Assembly: GCA_963837285.1 (NCBI GenBank)
Contig: CAWIMS010000001.1
Span: forward strand, 2,852,001-2,916,000
Direction of reading: 5' to 3'
Source of the DNA: Planosporangium sp963837285
GTDB taxonomy: Bacteria; Actinomycetota; Actinomycetes; Mycobacteriales; Micromonosporaceae
Length of the DNA stretch: 64,000 bases
Shown here: positions 8,638 through 19,954 of the stretch, piece after piece
Numbering within the stretch: the first letter of the stretch is position 1
Layout of the letters: each line of letters opens with the position of its first letter
The notes under the pieces: generated by a model
Told to the model about the DNA's origin: nothing
Seen by the model: the letters and a program-made list of their open reading frames with translations, nothing else
Database searches by the model: none
Translations under genes and position numbers: made by a program

Positions 8638-8717
8638 TGATCGTCACAACTTCCCGGGAGTTGTGGCCTCAACGGGGTGCTGAGGCCACTGTTCCCGGGA
8701 AGTTGTGCCACCGATCA
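8638..8717. repeat. GATC-tipped inverted repeat, family A copy 2
   Basis: An 80-bp near-continuous hairpin. TGATCGTCACAACTTCCC continues through GGGAGTTGTGGCCTCA, then a 9-base loop, then TGAGGCCAC and the complement down to CCGATCA. It is the most complete stem of the family. It fills the spacer between the start of the mannosyltransferase and the end of the chitinase gene. Confidence 0.92.
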
Positions 8718-8719
8718 GC

Positions 8720-10324
8720 TCAGCCGGTGTAGCCGGCGAAGATCTTGCTGAAGTCGTACGGCGCCTGCGGGACGTTGGTGCACATGTACAGCGCGCCGTT
8801 GCAGGCGTTGCGGTCGCGGGTCTCCTCCCAGAAGGACAGCATCCCGAGGTGCTTGCCCTTGGCGAAGTTGACCAGCTGCCGCGCGTCGTCCTGGTTGAAC
8901 GTGCCGCCGTCGTCGTTGCGGCCGAGCATCGGCGTGACCCCGACCATCCGCCACACCTGGGCGTCGGACTTGCTCGGGTACAGGCCCTTGAGCTGGCTGA
9001 ACGTCGAGTTGGCCGCCTGCACCGCGAAGTCGCCGTAGTCGCCGCTGGAGCGCTGGTAGTCCATCGCCATCACATTGACCAGGTCCAGGTTGACGCCGGC
9101 GTCGCGGGCCGACCGGACCACGTTGAGGCCGTCCGCGGTGAGGCCCTCCGGCAGCACCGGCAGGGTCAGCGAGATCTTGACGTTGGGCCGGGCGTTCTGG
9201 AGCAGCTTGAGCGCCTGCGAGCGGCGGGCCACCGACGCCGGCTCGGCCACCGCGGCACCCTCGATGTCCAGATCGATGTACTTGAGCCCGTACGCGTCGA
9301 CGACCGCCTGGTACTCGGTCGCCACCGCCTGCGCGCTGCCACACGCCTGGGCCAGTTCGATGCCGTTCGCGCCACCGAAGGAGATCTTCACGTCGCCGCC
9401 GCGCCCCCGGATCGCGTCGATCTGGTCCTTCGACCAGCCCGCCCGCGGGTCGTACGCGTTGAACCAGGACGCCTTGCAGCCGGCGCTGTTGACGAACGCC
9501 AGGGTGAAGTTCTTCAGGTTGCCGGCACTAGCCATGTCGGTCAGCGTCGGGGTCGGCCAGGCGCCCATGTCCACGTACGGCGCGACCGGCAGCGTGCTGC
9601 CCGTGCCACCCCCGCCGCCACCGCCCCCGCCGCCGGCGGACGTGGTGGCGCTGACCTGGTTGCTCGCGCTGGACCGGTTACCGGCGGCGTCGACGGCCTT
9701 GACCGTGAACGTGTACGTGGTGGACGGGTTGAGACCGCTCACCGTCGTCGAGGTACCGGAGCCGACCGGCGACCCGTTCACCTCGTACCCGGTGACGCCG
9801 ACGTTGTCGGTCGACGCGTTCCAGGCCAGGCTCACGCTGGACGAGGTGGTACCGGTCACCCGCAGGCTGCCGGGCACGCTCGGCGGCGTGGTGTCGCCAC
9901 CGCCGCCACCACCCCCGCCGCCACCGGCACACGCGGCGCCGTTGATCTTGCAGCCCGTCGGCTTGCCGGAGCCGCTGACCAGGAAGCCGAAGCTCGCCCC
10001 GGCGCCCGCGGCGAGCGGGGCGTTGTACGAGCGGTTGGTCGCGGTCACGTGGGTGCCGGACTGGCTCATCAGGGCGTCCCAGTAGCTGCCGAGGGTGGAC
10101 CCGGCCGGCAGGTCGAACTCCACCTTCCACGTGTTGACCGTCGCCGACGTGCCGTTGGCGATCGTGTATTTCGCCTGGTAGCCACTGCCCCAGTCGGAGT
10201 CGAGGCCGAAGGTCGCGGTGAGCGAGCCGGCCGCCTGTGCCGGGCTGACGAGCGCCGCGACGCCGCCTGCCACGGCGAGGGCCGTCGCGGCAGCCAGGAG
10301 CAGGCGGAGTCGTTGTCGGGTCAT
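8720..10324 (-). CDS. Secreted GH18 chitinase with CBM2 and Fn3 domains
   Basis: A 534-residue exported chitin hydrolase. Signal peptide residues 1-31 (MTRQRLRLLLAAATALAVAG, ending AQA/A). A CBM2 carbohydrate-binding module covers about 33-133 (TFGLDSDWGSGYQAKYTI; Cys at the end). A ten-Gly linker is followed by an Fn3 domain (about 143-232), a second Gly linker, then the GH18 barrel (about 245-534). The catalytic DxDxE is visible as YIDLDIEG; SFGG and MAMDYQ are further GH18 strands. Start ATG 10324 is chosen because a perfect AGGAGG lies six bases upstream; the in-frame GTG at 10345 lies before this SD. The stop is three bases beyond repeat A2. The upstream region is AT-rich. Confidence 0.95.
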   Translation of the reverse strand: MTRQRLRLLLAAATALAVAGGVAALVSPAQAAGSLTATFGLDSDWGSGYQAKYTIANGTSATVNTWKVEFDLPAGSTLGSYWDALMSQSGTHVTATNRSYNAPLAAGAGASFGFLVSGSGKPTGCKINGAACAGGGGGGGGGGDTTPPSVPGSLRVTGTTSSSVSLAWNASTDNVGVTGYEVNGSPVGSGTSTTVSGLNPSTTYTFTVKAVDAAGNRSSASNQVSATTSAGGGGGGGGGGTGSTLPVAPYVDMGAWPTPTLTDMASAGNLKNFTLAFVNSAGCKASWFNAYDPRAGWSKDQIDAIRGRGGDVKISFGGANGIELAQACGSAQAVATEYQAVVDAYGLKYIDLDIEGAAVAEPASVARRSQALKLLQNARPNVKISLTLPVLPEGLTADGLNVVRSARDAGVNLDLVNVMAMDYQRSSGDYGDFAVQAANSTFSQLKGLYPSKSDAQVWRMVGVTPMLGRNDDGGTFNQDDARQLVNFAKGKHLGMLSFWEETRDRNACNGALYMCTNVPQAPYDFSKIFAGYTG

Positions 10325-10368
10325 TGGCCGCCTCCTGAAACGCACGGAAGTCGATTGACCAATAACGA

Positions 10369-10384
10369 TAAGTAAACTTTCTTA
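10369..10384 (-). promoter_or_regulatory. Candidate operator/promoter region of the chitinase gene
   Basis: TAAGTAAACTTTCTTA is an imperfect 16-bp palindrome (12 of 16 positions symmetric) in an unusually AT-rich island (10350-10392) upstream of the chitinase start and divergent from efp. By position it could be the promoter or a repressor site for chitinase induction. No regulator is identified. Confidence 0.4.
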
Positions 10385-10403
10385 AAAGTCAAGATCGGGC
10401 AGA

Positions 10404-10479
10404 GATCGGCACAACTTCCGGAAAGTTGTTGCCTCCGAGCCCTGCTGAGGCCACGACTTGCCGGAAGTTGTGCCGGTCG
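10404..10479. repeat. GATC-tipped inverted repeat, family A copy 3
   Basis: A 76-bp element: GATCGGCACAACTTCCGG at the left, GCCGGAAGTTGTGCCGGTC at the right, with GCCTC/GAGGC closing the stem. It lies in the divergent spacer between the chitinase start and efp. It is therefore not placed as a terminator for either gene, since both are transcribed away from it. Confidence 0.9.
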
Positions 10480-10580
10480 AGGGCGCACCCATCGACGGGG
10501 TATGGCGGGAAAGTCGGTACACTTCTCCGGTTCACCTGGGCGGGACCCGAAGAGCACAGAAGACGGAGAAGCGCGTAAGC

Positions 10581-11138
10581 ATGGCCACCACCAACGACCT
10601 CAAAAACGGCCTGGTCCTCAACCTCGACGGCGAGCTGTGGGCCGTCGTCGAGTTCCAGCACGTCAAGCCGGGCAAGGGTGGTGCGTTCGTGCGGACCACG
10701 CTGAAGAACGTGCTCTCCGGGAAGGTGGTCGACCGCACCTTCAACGCCGGCACCAAGGTCGACACGGCGACGGTCGACAAGCGCACGATGCAGTACCTCT
10801 ACGCCGACGGGGACGACTACGTCTTCATGGACCTGGAGAGCTACGACCAGATTCCGGTGCCCGCCTCGACGGTCGGCGACGCCGCGAAGTACCTGCTGCC
10901 CGAGGCCGAGGTGACGGTCGCGACGCACGAGGGCGTGCCGCTGTACGTCGAGCTGCCCACCAGCGTGATCCTGGAGATCACCTACACCGAGCCGGGCCTG
11001 CAGGGCGACCGCTCGACCGGCGGCACCAAGCCGGCGACCGTGGAGACCGGTGCCACCGTGGCCGTGCCGCTGTTCATCTCCACCGGCGAGAAGATCAAGG
11101 TCGACACCCGCGACGGCCGTTATCTCGGCCGGGCATGA
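10581..11138 (+). CDS. efp: Translation elongation factor P
   Basis: A 185-residue EF-P that relieves ribosome stalling at polyproline. It has three OB-like domains: an N-terminal KOW-like domain with HVKPGKGGAFVRTTLKN (modifiable Lys in PGKGG), the central domain from about residue 65, and the C-terminal domain with GDRSTGGTKPATVETGA, the EF-P signature. ATG 10581 is preceded by ACGGAGAA. A TACACT hexamer at 10518 could be a -10 element. The stop overlaps the nusB ATG (ATGA). Confidence 0.97.
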   Translation: MATTNDLKNGLVLNLDGELWAVVEFQHVKPGKGGAFVRTTLKNVLSGKVVDRTFNAGTKVDTATVDKRTMQYLYADGDDYVFMDLESYDQIPVPASTVGDAAKYLLPEAEVTVATHEGVPLYVELPTSVILEITYTEPGLQGDRSTGGTKPATVETGATVAVPLFISTGEKIKVDTRDGRYLGRA

Positions 11139-11608
11139 GCAGTTCGGGCGGGGGCACAGGGTTCGGGCGGTTCACCGGCCCCGACGTCACCGGGTCGATG
11201 ACGGCCCGGCGCAAGGCGCGCAAGCGGGCCCTCGATGTGCTGTACGAGGCGGATCTGCGCCAGGCGCCGATCACCGACGTGCTCGAAGGGTACGTCGAAC
11301 GGCTGCCGGCACCCCGGCCCGAGCAGTTGGACTACACGGTCGCGCTGGCCGAGGGCGTGGCCCGGCACCGCGACCGGGTGGACGAGTTGATCTCCAGCTA
11401 CGCCGAGGGCTGGACGCTCGACCGGATGCCGGTCGTCGACCGGAACCTGGCCCGCATCGCGGTGTTCGAGCTGCTGTACCGCGATGACATCGACGACGCG
11501 GTCGCGATCACGGAGGCCGTCGAGCTGGCCCGGACCCTGTCCACCGAGGATTCGCCGCGGTTCCTCAACGGCGTCCTGGGCCGGATCGCCGAGTACGCCA
11601 CCCGCTGA
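11135..11608 (+). CDS. nusB: Transcription antitermination factor NusB
   Basis: A 157-residue all-helical RNA-binding protein that, with NusE, acts in rRNA antitermination. MTARRKARKRALDVLYEADL is the typical NusB start helix (about residue 22 here). NLARIAVFELLY and ITEAVELARTLSTEDSPRFLNGVLG are the conserved C-terminal motifs. ATG 11135 overlaps the efp stop by four bases. The approximately 20-residue Ser/Gly-rich lead before the first helix is unusual, and ATG 11198 is an alternative start. It is followed by a convergent bldD. Confidence 0.94.
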   Translation: MSSSGGGTGFGRFTGPDVTGSMTARRKARKRALDVLYEADLRQAPITDVLEGYVERLPAPRPEQLDYTVALAEGVARHRDRVDELISSYAEGWTLDRMPVVDRNLARIAVFELLYRDDIDDAVAITEAVELARTLSTEDSPRFLNGVLGRIAEYATR

Positions 11609-11657
11609 CCGCGCCGCTCCGTCCGCCCCGCTCCGTCCGCTCCCTCCGCCCACCGCT

Positions 11658-11726
11658 CTCGTCGATCTAGGAAGAATGGTGGCCCAAAACGGGCAACTTG
11701 CCCACCATTCGTCCTAGATCGACGAG
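11658..11726. repeat. GATC-tipped inverted repeat, family B copy 2
   Basis: A 69-bp element with 25-bp arms and one mismatch (CTCGTCGATCTAGGA followed by AGAATGGTGG and complement). It lies between the convergent genes nusB and bldD, where it could act as a bidirectional terminator, although no T-run follows. Confidence 0.9.
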
Positions 11727-11740
11727 GAGGGGTCGGGCAT

Positions 11741-12229
11741 TCAGGAGTTGAACAGGCTGCGGGGGTCGGCGACCGTAACGCCGGCTTCGGTGAGCCGCTC
11801 GACCAGACCGGACGGCGAGGCGTCGTACACGATGGCGAGCGCCCGCAGATCGTCGGCCCGGATCGACAGCACCCGACCGTTGTAGTCGCCGCGCTGCTGC
11901 TGGATCGCCCGGGCGTACCGGGCGACATAGGCGAGATCGTCGGCGGTCTGGTCGTAGAGACGCTCCAGGTCGAGGACGATCTTGTTGGTGGGCTCGTGAC
12001 GAACGCCACTGCCTTCCGGCAGCAGTTCGGCCACGGGAACCCGGTAGAACTCGGCCAGCTCGGCGAGGCGCGATACGGTCACCGCGCGGTCGCCACGCTC
12101 GTACGAGCCTACGACGACGGCCTTCCAGCGCCCGGCCGACTTCTCCTCCACGCCCTGCAGGGACAGCCCCTGCTGTTGTCGGATGGAGCGCAGGCGGGCG
12201 CCAAGGGACTTGGCGTACTCAGACGGCAT
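11741..12229 (-). CDS. bldD: Developmental master regulator BldD
   Basis: A 162-residue repressor of actinomycete development that dimerises around cyclic di-GMP. The N-terminal XRE-type helix-turn-helix reads LRSIRQQQGLSLQGVEEKS, followed by KAVVVGSYERGDRAVTV, nearly identical to the Streptomyces protein. The C-terminal domain carries the c-di-GMP signature RGD-x8-RxDD (RGDYNGRVLSIRADD). ATG 12229 is chosen because GGGAG lies seven bases upstream. It is divergent from pyrR. The 190-base spacer includes the inverted repeat GGTCA-N8-TGACC (12310-12327), a possible operator. Confidence 0.96.
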   Translation of the reverse strand: MPSEYAKSLGARLRSIRQQQGLSLQGVEEKSAGRWKAVVVGSYERGDRAVTVSRLAELAEFYRVPVAELLPEGSGVRHEPTNKIVLDLERLYDQTADDLAYVARYARAIQQQRGDYNGRVLSIRADDLRALAIVYDASPSGLVERLTEAGVTVADPRSLFNS

Positions 12230-12388
12230 ACGGACACTCCCAGTCACTGGCCCGAGGTTGCTCCCGAGCGATCGCTACGGAGCGTGACCGTAACTGGCTT
12301 GAGACACGCGGTCAAGTGCTCGTGACCCTTCCGTATCCCTGGTCAACCCCGTTGCTAGGCTGTCTGGCGGTCCGACGTCCTTTAACGA

Positions 12389-12406
12389 CCCGTCCAGAGA
12401 GGCGGG
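12389..12406 (+). promoter_or_regulatory. PyrR-binding RNA hairpin in the pyrR leader
   Basis: CCCGTCCAGAGAGGCGGG folds as a CCCG/CGGG stem whose loop TCCAGAGAGG matches the known PyrR recognition sequence (core GUCCAGAGAGGC). It ends one base before AAGGAGGT (12408-12415), the pyrR SD. This fits PyrR-UMP repression of translation initiation, as reported for mycobacteria, rather than a Bacillus-type terminator. Confidence 0.8.
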
Positions 12407-12420
12407 GAAGGAGGTCCATC

Positions 12421-13194
12421 TTGGCGTATCCGACATCCGGTCCGCAGGCGGGCGCTCAGGGAGCTTCTGGCGCGGAGAATCCGGCCAGTTCCGCCGCCGC
12501 GACGGCCATTCAGCCACACGGGACAGACCAGCCACCCGTCGCCGCCGCACCGCCGACCGATCCGATCACTGGGCCCGCGTCGTCGCGGGGAGTGTCCGCG
12601 CCGGCACGAGGCGCTGACGCGGAATCCGTTGCCGCAGGTCAAGACCCGTCCGAGCGGCCAGGCAAGACGATCCTCTCCGCCGCCGAGATCGGCCGAGTGG
12701 TTGACCGGATCGCGCACCAGATCTTGGAGAAGACGTCCGGCGCCGGCGACACGGTACTGCTCGGCGTGCCGACCCGGGGCGTCCCGCTGGCCCGCCGGCT
12801 GGCCGACCGGATCCACGCGTTCGAGGGCGTGGCCGTGCCGGTCGGCGCGCTCGACGTCACGCTGTACCGCGATGATCTGCGGCTGCGTGGCGCCCGCGCG
12901 CTCGGCCGCACCGACCTGCCACCCGGCGGCGTCGACGGCCGACGGGTGATCCTCGTCGACGACGTGCTGTTCTCCGGCCGCACCGTGCGGGCCGCGCTCG
13001 ACGCCCTCGGCGACCTCGGCCGCCCGAGCGTGGTGCAGCTTGCCGTGCTGGTCGACCGCGGCCACCGCGAGCTGCCGATCCGCGCCGACTACGTCGGCAA
13101 GAACATCCCCACCGCGTTCGCCGAGAGCGTCCGGGTGCTGCTGACCGAGACCGACGGCACCGACGAGGTGCGGCTGATCGGGGGTACACGATGA
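12421..13194 (+). CDS. pyrR: Bifunctional pyr operon regulator / uracil phosphoribosyltransferase PyrR
   Basis: A PRTase-fold RNA-binding regulator of pyrimidine synthesis, 257 residues with an unusual Ala/Pro-rich N-terminal extension of about 75 residues before the canonical start KTILSAAEIGRVVDRIAHQI. Core motifs are LLGVPTRGVPLA, VGALDVTLYRDDL, and the PRPP loop VILVDDVLFSGRTVRAAL. TTG 12421 is chosen because AAGGAGGT lies five bases upstream. The GC-rich extension could be untranslated if initiation were internal, but no better SD is seen. The stop overlaps pyrB by four bases. Autoregulation through the leader hairpin just upstream is likely. Confidence 0.93.
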   Translation: MAYPTSGPQAGAQGASGAENPASSAAATAIQPHGTDQPPVAAAPPTDPITGPASSRGVSAPARGADAESVAAGQDPSERPGKTILSAAEIGRVVDRIAHQILEKTSGAGDTVLLGVPTRGVPLARRLADRIHAFEGVAVPVGALDVTLYRDDLRLRGARALGRTDLPPGGVDGRRVILVDDVLFSGRTVRAALDALGDLGRPSVVQLAVLVDRGHRELPIRADYVGKNIPTAFAESVRVLLTETDGTDEVRLIGGTR

Positions 13195-14105
13195 TCCGCC
13201 ACCTGCTGTCCGCCGCCGACCTGGACGCGGCCACGGCGACCCTGGTCCTGGACACCGCCGGGGAGATGGCCCACCTCGCCGAGCGGGAGGTGAAGAAGCT
13301 GCCCACGCTGCGCGGCCGCACCGTGGTCAACCTCTTCTACGAAGACTCCACCCGGACCCGGATCTCCTTCGAGGCGGCGGCGAAGCGGCTGTCCGCCGAC
13401 GTGATCAACTTCGCGGTCAAGGGGTCGAGCGTGTCCAAGGGCGAGAGCCTCAAGGACACCGCGCTGACCTTGCAGGCCATGGGCGCCGACGGCGTGGTGA
13501 TCCGCCATCCCGCGTCCGGCGCGCCGCACCGGCTGGCGCACTGGGTCGACGGGAGCGTGCTCAACGCCGGCGACGGCACGCACGAGCACCCGACCCAGGC
13601 GCTGCTCGACGCGTACACGATGCGCTCGCGGCTGGGCCGGCTCGCCGGCCTGCACGTCGCGATCGTCGGGGACGTGCTGCACAGCCGGGTGGCCCGGTCC
13701 AACGTGCTGCTGCTGCACACGCTCGGCGCCAAGGTCACCCTGGTCGCGCCGCCGACGCTGCTGCCGGTCGGGGTCGAATCGTGGCCGGCCGAAACCAGTT
13801 ACCACCTGGATTCCGTACTTCCCGACGTGGACGTCGTGATGATGCTGCGGGTCCAGCGGGAACGGATGGACCAGGCGTACTTCCCGTCGGCCCGGGAATA
13901 CTCCCGCCGGTACGGGCTGGACGCCGCGCGCATGCGCCGGCTGCCCGAACACGCCATCGTCATGCACCCCGGCCCGATGAACCGGGGTATGGAGATCACT
14001 CCGGAGGTCGCCGACTCGGCGCGCTCCACGATTGTCGAGCAGGTCGCCAACGGCGTGAGCGTCCGGATGGCCGTGCTCTACCTGATGCTCGGGGGGAGCA
14101 AATGA
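13191..14105 (+). CDS. pyrB: Aspartate carbamoyltransferase catalytic subunit
   Basis: A 304-residue enzyme condensing carbamoyl phosphate with aspartate, the committed step of UMP synthesis. The carbamoyl-phosphate loop is EDSTRTRISFE near residue 47. HPTQALLDAYTM and MMLRVQRERMD follow, with HPGPMNRGMEI near the C-terminus. No regulatory subunit (PyrI) is encoded. It overlaps pyrR and pyrC by four bases on each side, so the operon is translationally coupled. Confidence 0.97.
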   Translation: MIRHLLSAADLDAATATLVLDTAGEMAHLAEREVKKLPTLRGRTVVNLFYEDSTRTRISFEAAAKRLSADVINFAVKGSSVSKGESLKDTALTLQAMGADGVVIRHPASGAPHRLAHWVDGSVLNAGDGTHEHPTQALLDAYTMRSRLGRLAGLHVAIVGDVLHSRVARSNVLLLHTLGAKVTLVAPPTLLPVGVESWPAETSYHLDSVLPDVDVVMMLRVQRERMDQAYFPSAREYSRRYGLDAARMRRLPEHAIVMHPGPMNRGMEITPEVADSARSTIVEQVANGVSVRMAVLYLMLGGSK

Positions 14106-15379
14106 GCACGTACCTGATCAAGGGTGTTTCGGTCGCCGGTGGCGCGGCGCGGGACCTGCTGGTCCGTGACGGCGTGATTGCCGAAATGGGCAGTGGGCTG
14201 TCCGCCGCCGGCGCGACGGTCGTGGATGGGGACGGGCTGGTCGCCCTGCCCGGCCTGGTCGACCTGCACACCCACCTGCGCGAGCCGGGCCGCGAAGACG
14301 CGGAGACGGTCGAGTCCGGCTCCCGGGCGGCGGCAGCCGGCGGGTACACGGCGGTGTGCGCGATGGCCAACACCGACCCGGTCGCGGACACCGCGGGCGT
14401 GGTCGAGCAGGTCTGGCGGCTCGGCCGGGAAGCCGGGCTGGTCGACGTCCAGCCGATCGGCGCCGTGACCATCGGGCTGGCGGGCGAGCGGCTCGCCGAG
14501 CTGGGCGCGATGGCCGACTCGGCCGCCCGCGTACGGATCTTCTCCGACGACGGCCACTGCGTCGCCGACCCGCGGCTGATGCGCCGGGCGCTGGAGTACG
14601 TGAAGGCGTTCGACGGGGTGATCGCGCAGCACGCCGAGGAGCCGAGGCTGACCGTCGGCGCGCAGATGCACGAGGGTGAGGTGGCCGCGCGCCTGGGGAT
14701 GACCGGCTGGCCCGCCGTCGCGGAAGAGTCGATCATCGCCCGGGACGTCCTGCTCGCCGAGCACGTGGGCGCGCGGCTGCACATCTGCCACGTGTCGACC
14801 GCCGGCAGCGTGGAGATCCTGCGCTGGGCGAAGGCCCGGGGCATCCGGGTGACCGCCGAGGTCACGCCCCACCACCTGCTGCTGACCGACGAGCGGGCGG
14901 TCTCGTATGACCCGGTGTTCAAGGTCAACCCGCCGCTCCGCACGGCCGTCGACGTGGCGGCACTCCGGACCGCCCTGGTCGACGGCGTGATCGACATCGT
15001 CGCGACCGACCACGCCCCGCACGCCGTGGAGGACAAGGAGTGCGAGTGGGCGTACGCCCGGCCGGGCATGCTCGGCCTGGAGACGGCGCTGTCCATCGTG
15101 GTCGACACGATCGGGCCCGACTGGGAGTTGATCACCGACCGGATGTCGCGTACCCCGGCCCGGATCGCCGGGCTGGCCGACCACGGCCGGGACATCGAAG
15201 TCGGGGCGCCCGCCAACCTCACCCTGGTCGACCCGGCGGCCCGCTGGACCGTCGAGCCGGGTGAGCTGGCCAGCCGCAGCCGCAACACCCCGTACGCCAC
15301 GATGACCCTGCCCGCCCGGGTGGTCACCACATTCCTCCGCGGCGAGCCCACGGTGCTGGACGGAAAGGCAGTCCGGTGA
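14102..15379 (+). CDS. pyrC: Dihydroorotase
   Basis: A 425-residue zinc amidohydrolase cyclising carbamoyl aspartate to dihydroorotate. Metal ligands are visible as DLHTHLREPG (HxH), QHAEE, HICHVST and the catalytic Asp in ATDHAPH. SRTPARIAGLADHG and the composite beta domain close the protein. ATG 14102 overlaps the pyrB stop. The TGA stop overlaps the GTG start of carA. In related actinomycetes a small membrane-protein gene usually lies between pyrC and carA; here repeat E occupies that junction. Confidence 0.96.
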   Translation: MSTYLIKGVSVAGGAARDLLVRDGVIAEMGSGLSAAGATVVDGDGLVALPGLVDLHTHLREPGREDAETVESGSRAAAAGGYTAVCAMANTDPVADTAGVVEQVWRLGREAGLVDVQPIGAVTIGLAGERLAELGAMADSAARVRIFSDDGHCVADPRLMRRALEYVKAFDGVIAQHAEEPRLTVGAQMHEGEVAARLGMTGWPAVAEESIIARDVLLAEHVGARLHICHVSTAGSVEILRWAKARGIRVTAEVTPHHLLLTDERAVSYDPVFKVNPPLRTAVDVAALRTALVDGVIDIVATDHAPHAVEDKECEWAYARPGMLGLETALSIVVDTIGPDWELITDRMSRTPARIAGLADHGRDIEVGAPANLTLVDPAARWTVEPGELASRSRNTPYATMTLPARVVTTFLRGEPTVLDGKAVR

Positions 15380-16561
15380 CCGGATTCCCCGTCGATCAAG
15401 GAGAAATGTACATGGATCAGAGATCAAACCATGCACATTTCTCCAAGATCGGCGCAAGAAGGCGGAGGCAGGCCGCCGTCCTCGTCCTCGAAGACGGGAC
15501 CACGTTTCGCGGCGAGTCCTACGGGGCCATCGGGGAGACCTTTGGCGAGGCGGTCTTCGCCACCGGCATGACCGGGTACCAGGAGACGCTGACCGACCCG
15601 TCGTACCACCGGCAGGTCGTCGTCATGACCGCCCCGCACATCGGCAACACCGGGGTCAACGACGAGGACGACGAGTCGGGCCGGATCTGGGTCTCCGGGT
15701 ACGTGGTCCGCGACCCGTCCCGTACCCACTCCAACTGGCGGGCCGGCGGCGGGCTGGAGGAGCGCCTGGACGCCGAGGGCGTGGTCGGCATCTGCGACCT
15801 CGACACCCGGGCGCTGACCCGGCACCTGCGTGACCGGGGTGCGATGCGGGTCGGCATCTCGAGCGTCGACACCGACCCCGAGAGCCTGCGGGAACGGGTG
15901 CTCAAAGCGCCCGAGATGACCGGCGCCAACCTGGTCGACGAGGTGTCCACCGGCGAGAAATACACGGTCGACGCGGACGGTGAGCACCGGCTCACCGTGG
16001 CCGCGATCGACCTCGGCATCAAGCGGAACACCCCGCGCCGGATGGCCGCCCGGGGCATCACCACGCACGTCCTGCCCGCATCCTCCACGGTGGAGGCAAT
16101 CGCGGCGACCAACCCGGACGCGGTGTTCCTGTCCAACGGCCCGGGCGACCCGGCGACCGCCGACCATGCGGTCGAGGTCACGAAAGCGCTGCTGGCCAGG
16201 CGCACCCCGGTCTTCGGCATCTGCTTCGGCAACCAGATCCTCGGGCGGGCGCTGGGCCTCGGCACGTACAAGCTCAAGTACGGCCATCGCGGCATCAACC
16301 AGCCGGTCATGGACCGGGCCACCGGTCGGGTCGAGGTGACCGCCCACAACCACGGCTTCGCCATCGAGGCACCGCTCGACCGGCGGTTCGACACGGACTT
16401 CGGCCCGGCCGAGGTCAGTCACGTCTGCCTCAACGACAACGTGGTCGAGGGGCTGCGGCTGCTCGACGCCCCGGCGTTCTCGGTCCAGTACCATCCCGAG
16501 GCCGCCGCCGGCCCGCACGACGCCGACTATCTGTTCGACCGCCTCGTGGAGTTGGTGCAGC

Positions 16562-16569
<8 letters not shown>
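15376..16569 (+). CDS. carA: Carbamoyl-phosphate synthase small (glutaminase) subunit
   Basis: A 397-residue class I glutamine amidotransferase that feeds ammonia to CarB. The conserved fold starts at AVLVLEDGTTFRGESYG (about residue 35). The glutaminase triad is Cys in VFGICFGNQ, plus His and Glu in QYHPEA. Everything before about residue 26 is encoded within or next to palindrome E (15393-15451). GTG 15376 keeps the four-base overlap with pyrC. ATG 15412, with AAGGAG eight bases upstream and both inside the palindrome, would give 385 residues. The start is therefore uncertain. It overlaps carB by eight bases. Confidence 0.94.
15393..15451. repeat. GATC-tipped inverted repeat, family E
   Basis: A 59-bp element: CGATCAAGGAGAAATGT, A, CATGG, a 13-base loop, CCATG, C, ACATTTCTCCAAGATCG. 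The stem is about 15 bp with one mismatch, plus GATC tips. It overlaps the start region of carA and carries AAGGAG and two ATG codons that could serve as a start site. It is a single copy in the window. Confidence 0.85.
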
Positions 16570-19892
<3,323 letters not shown>

Positions 19893-19900
<8 letters not shown>

Positions 19901-19951
19901 GACGAATGGTGCCTGGTATGCCCGTCTTGTCCCACCATTCTTCCTAGATCG
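19893..19951. repeat. GATC-tipped inverted repeat, family B copy 3
   Basis: A 59-bp element between carB and pyrD whose CGATCTAG provides the carB TAG stop. Arms are 19 bp with one mismatch (ATTCTTCCTAG). The loop is the reverse complement-like form of the B1 loop (GGACAAGACGGGCATACCAGG read backwards), so the copy is in the opposite orientation. Confidence 0.9.
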
Positions 19952-19954
19952 GCG

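Noticed and set aside
10518..10523. TACACT hexamers upstream of efp, def and pheS as promoters
   Set aside because: Good -10 likeness, but no -35 at 16-18 bases in any of the three; kept only as notes in the gene entries.
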